From Flavobacteriales bacterium UBA1694 (lineage in GTDB: Bacteria; Bacteroidota; Bacteroidia; Flavobacteriales; Weeksellaceae), in NCBI GenBank assembly GCA_002319955.1, contig DCJS01000033.1, forward strand, positions 42,585 to 106,584: a DNA stretch of 64,000 nt. The letters are read 5' to 3'. The stretch's first letter is position 1. Each line of letters starts with the position of its first letter. The notes under the pieces were generated by a model. It saw only the letters and a program-made list of their open reading frames with translations, did not search any database and was not told the origin of the DNA. Both the position numbers and the translations under genes were made by a program. Below are positions 62,232 to 64,000 of the stretch, piece by piece.

Positions 62232-63102
62232 TAAAAGAACAAGAATTTTGATTGCTGGTGGCAGCGGGCAATTGGGGCAGTGCCTGGAGAAGCTCTCTAG
62301 CGACTATGAGCTTGAGTATAAATTCAAATTTTGTAGTTCCGCCGAACTCGATATTACGGATGCCTCAAGTATTGAATCGGTGTTTGAGGACTTTCGCCCT
62401 CAGTTCTGCATAAATGCAGCCGCCTACACGGCCGTGGATTTAGCGCAGAGTGAAAATGAAAAAGCCTTTTTGATCAATGCCCAGGGGGTAGAAAATTTAG
62501 CTCTTGCGTGCAAAGAGTTCCAGGTGGAGTTCATTCATATTTCTACGGATTATGTTTTTGATGGCCAAAGCAACCTTTCCTATGAGGAAGATAATTTCAC
62601 AAATCCATTAGGAGTATACGGCGAATCGAAACTCCTTGGGGAGCAGCTGGCCCTTGAGGCGAATTCTAAGACGGTAATTCTTAGAACCTCCTGGTTGTAC
62701 TCAGAGTTCAGCAGAAACTTTGTGACTACGATGCTGAGGCTTTTTAAAGAGAAGCAGGAGTTAGGGGTGGTAAATGACCAGTATGGGCAACCTACCAATG
62801 CGAATGATTTGGCCTCAGCTATTATGAAAATTATTGGGCATCACTCAAAAACCTATGGAATTTTCCATTATTCAAATTACCCCGAGACGACATGGTTTGA
62901 GTTTGCATCAAAAATTGCGGAGCTTAGTAAGAGTCCCGTCGTACTTAAAGGTATTGCCAGTTCAAGTTATCCAACGCCAGCGCCCCGACCAATGCGTAGT
63001 ACGATGGCCTTAGATAAGATTGAGAAGTTTTATGGAATTGAGCCTGAGTACTGGGAATCGAGCCTTGAGCAAACTGTGGAACTTCTAACGACCTTAGAAT
63101 GA
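62224..63102 (+). CDS. rfbD: dTDP-4-dehydrorhamnose reductase
   Basis: RfbD reduces dTDP-4-keto-L-rhamnose to dTDP-L-rhamnose. The 292-residue protein is a short-chain reductase with NAD(P)-binding GGSGQLGQCL, NAAAYTAVDLAQSE, ISTDYVFDG and catalytic YGESKLLGE (YxxxK). The other rhamnose genes rfbA, rfbB and rfbC are not in the window. It overlaps the thioesterase gene by eight bases and the next gene by four (ATGA). Confidence 0.9.
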   Translation: MRNKRTRILIAGGSGQLGQCLEKLSSDYELEYKFKFCSSAELDITDASSIESVFEDFRPQFCINAAAYTAVDLAQSENEKAFLINAQGVENLALACKEFQVEFIHISTDYVFDGQSNLSYEEDNFTNPLGVYGESKLLGEQLALEANSKTVILRTSWLYSEFSRNFVTTMLRLFKEKQELGVVNDQYGQPTNANDLASAIMKIIGHHSKTYGIFHYSNYPETTWFEFASKIAELSKSPVVLKGIASSSYPTPAPRPMRSTMALDKIEKFYGIEPEYWESSLEQTVELLTTLE

Positions 63103-63776
63103 TAAAAAAGACGCTTTTAATTGCACTCGCCTTTTGCACGAGTCTCGCCATGGCACAGCAGGTTACTCTAAGTAAGGCCGATAAACTAAGTGATAATAAG
63201 GATAAGTACCTCTATAAAGTGGATTCTACGACAAGTGATAAGGTCTATTTAGGAGAACTGGAGATTGTAGGCTATATAAGTAACGAGCCTAAAGTATTTG
63301 AAGCACTCTATAAGAAGGCAAAAAGTATTGGGGCCAATGGCTTTGAATTAAAGACTCTAGAGACAATTGACCAATCACCCTATCAAATTAACACCACGCA
63401 TTTCTTTTTGAATCTATACGAGGTAAACAAAAAGCCGCTTCGCGATAATAAGGTGTATCTAATTTCAGGCGCTGAGAAACCAATTAAGATTCGAGTTAAT
63501 AATAAGACAGTGGTTCTAGAGCCGAAATCGTTCATTGAATCGAGGCTCGAACCTGGTGAATTAAATTCCATTGGGGTAGGAAAGCTATTAGGATCCAAAA
63601 TAACGCTTACCTATAAAGAGGGGCAGCCCGTTCAATACTTTCTAATTCTGCCTCCCGGAGTTAGAGCAAATTCCATGGCAATGGAAGGCGGTATCAATTT
63701 TAAATCGGGAGATATTGTCAGTGTTGAAAGATCGTACGCAGAATTTTTAACTACAATTTACCATCATCAAAAGTAA
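63099..63776 (+). CDS. Exported protein of unknown function
   Basis: The 225-residue product has a signal peptide (about 1-19, ending SLAMAQQ) and a soluble mixed alpha/beta sequence with no cysteines after the signal region. It contains IGANGFELKTLETIDQ and a later beta-rich region with VVLEPKSFIESRLEPGE. No family motif is recognised. Its start overlaps the rfbD stop (ATGA). A strong terminator follows. Confidence 0.72.
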   Translation: MIKKTLLIALAFCTSLAMAQQVTLSKADKLSDNKDKYLYKVDSTTSDKVYLGELEIVGYISNEPKVFEALYKKAKSIGANGFELKTLETIDQSPYQINTTHFFLNLYEVNKKPLRDNKVYLISGAEKPIKIRVNNKTVVLEPKSFIESRLEPGELNSIGVGKLLGSKITLTYKEGQPVQYFLILPPGVRANSMAMEGGINFKSGDIVSVERSYAEFLTTIYHHQK

Positions 63777-63805
63777 ATTTTCTTTCGATAGAGCCTAAGG
63801 AAGCT

Positions 63806-63838
63806 AAAAAATGACCAGATTCTGTCTGGTCATTTTTT
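63806..63838 (+). terminator. Intrinsic terminator
   Basis: Perfect 14-bp arms AAAAAATGACCAGA (63806-63819) and TCTGGTCATTTTTT (63825-63838) enclose a five-base loop. Confidence 0.92.
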
Positions 63839-63963
63839 GGTTCCTAACTTCCGAAATCTTAGGCCCTGAAAGCGAAGACAAGAAATGGGCGAAAATAGGT
63901 GCAAATTTTTGTCTCTCAAATTCAAATCGTTAGCATTAATTAAGGCAAATAAATCACATATAA

Positions 63964-63994
63964 TTTGGAGAAAAGGAAATAACCCCTATCTTTG
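63964..63994 (+). promoter_or_regulatory. Strong promoter for a gene beyond the right edge
   Basis: TTTG (63964-63967) and TATCTTTG (63987-63994) with a 19-base spacer form a good Bacteroidota promoter only six bases from the window end. The rest of the 224-base right-end gap holds only the terminator. Confidence 0.65.
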
Positions 63995-64000
63995 CAATCC

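Noticed and set aside
1..64000. CRISPR arrays, insertion sequences, prophage, rRNA or tRNA genes
   Set aside because: No regularly spaced repeats, transposase genes, terminal inverted repeats or stable-RNA signatures were seen on reading both strands.

Overview
The window reads as chromosomal core sequence from a member of the Bacteroidota, most likely class Flavobacteriia. Four things point there. Promoters have the Bacteroidota -7 element TAnnTTTG, often with a TTTG about 20 bases upstream, and Shine-Dalgarno sequences are scarce. The cbb3 oxidase is the Bacteroidota type, with CcoN and CcoO fused. There is a TonB-dependent receptor, a HU-CCDC81 protein and a Haem_bd protein. Finally, the gene neighbourhoods uppS-bamA-ompH, topA-arginase-like and ccoS-ccoNO-ccoQ-ccoP-ccoG-ccoH-TauE/SafE are familiar from flavobacteria. 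I see no tRNA, rRNA, CRISPR array, insertion sequence, prophage or origin.

Layout. 0-8.5 kb holds a small membrane protein, an mlaE-mlaF lipid-transport operon with an outer-membrane protein, then queE, folD, pgi and lon on the minus strand. 8.8-16.7 kb (plus strand) holds a PpiD-type foldase, an orphan MCE protein followed by a membrane Fe-S protein and a CCG-domain protein, two conserved proteins of unknown function, and serS. 16.9-25.7 kb (minus strand) is a complete cbb3 oxidase structural and assembly block. ccoI lies upstream of it and is divergent from a Crp/Fnr-family regulator. 26.5-30.8 kb has panB, a small membrane protein, an RluA-family synthase and aconitase. 30.9-40.5 kb (plus strand) has a WG-repeat protein, a UDG-family protein, a TPP-riboswitch-controlled TonB receptor, a HU-CCDC81 protein, a thioesterase, a 2-hydroxyacid dehydrogenase and several lipoproteins. 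40.5-47.2 kb has Nudix, xerD, dCMP deaminase, enoyl-CoA hydratase, oxyR, metK behind a SAM-II-like riboswitch, and a HAD phosphatase. 47.3-53.5 kb (minus strand) has trpS, lspA, a DksA-like protein, ileS and a DUF2062 protein. 53.6-64 kb (plus strand) has topA, a degenerate arginase-family protein, uppS-bamA-ompH, a thioesterase, rfbD and an exported protein.

How the genes work together. Many encode envelope biogenesis: MlaEF and the MCE protein for lipid traffic, PpiD, BamA and OmpH for outer-membrane protein folding, UppS for the lipid carrier, LspA for lipoproteins. The cbb3 block gives the terminal oxidase with its copper pump (CcoI) and its assembly factors CcoG, CcoH and CcoS. Convergent pairs are usually separated by one strong hairpin. 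Divergent pairs share short promoter regions.

Most notable points. (1) The isoleucyl-tRNA synthetase carries GIHH where class I enzymes have HIGH; this is the swapped signature described for mupirocin hyper-resistant IleRS2. (2) A compact SAM-II-like riboswitch precedes metK. (3) A TPP riboswitch precedes a TonB receptor and may have an alternative pairing. (4) A perfect 19-bp hairpin lies between ccoP and ccoG. (5) Several genes have the -7 box only 4-7 bases from the start codon, which implies leaderless mRNAs. I did not find a clearly new multi-gene system; the best candidate for an uncharacterised functional unit is the MCE/Fe-S/CCG cluster at 11.0-14.7 kb.
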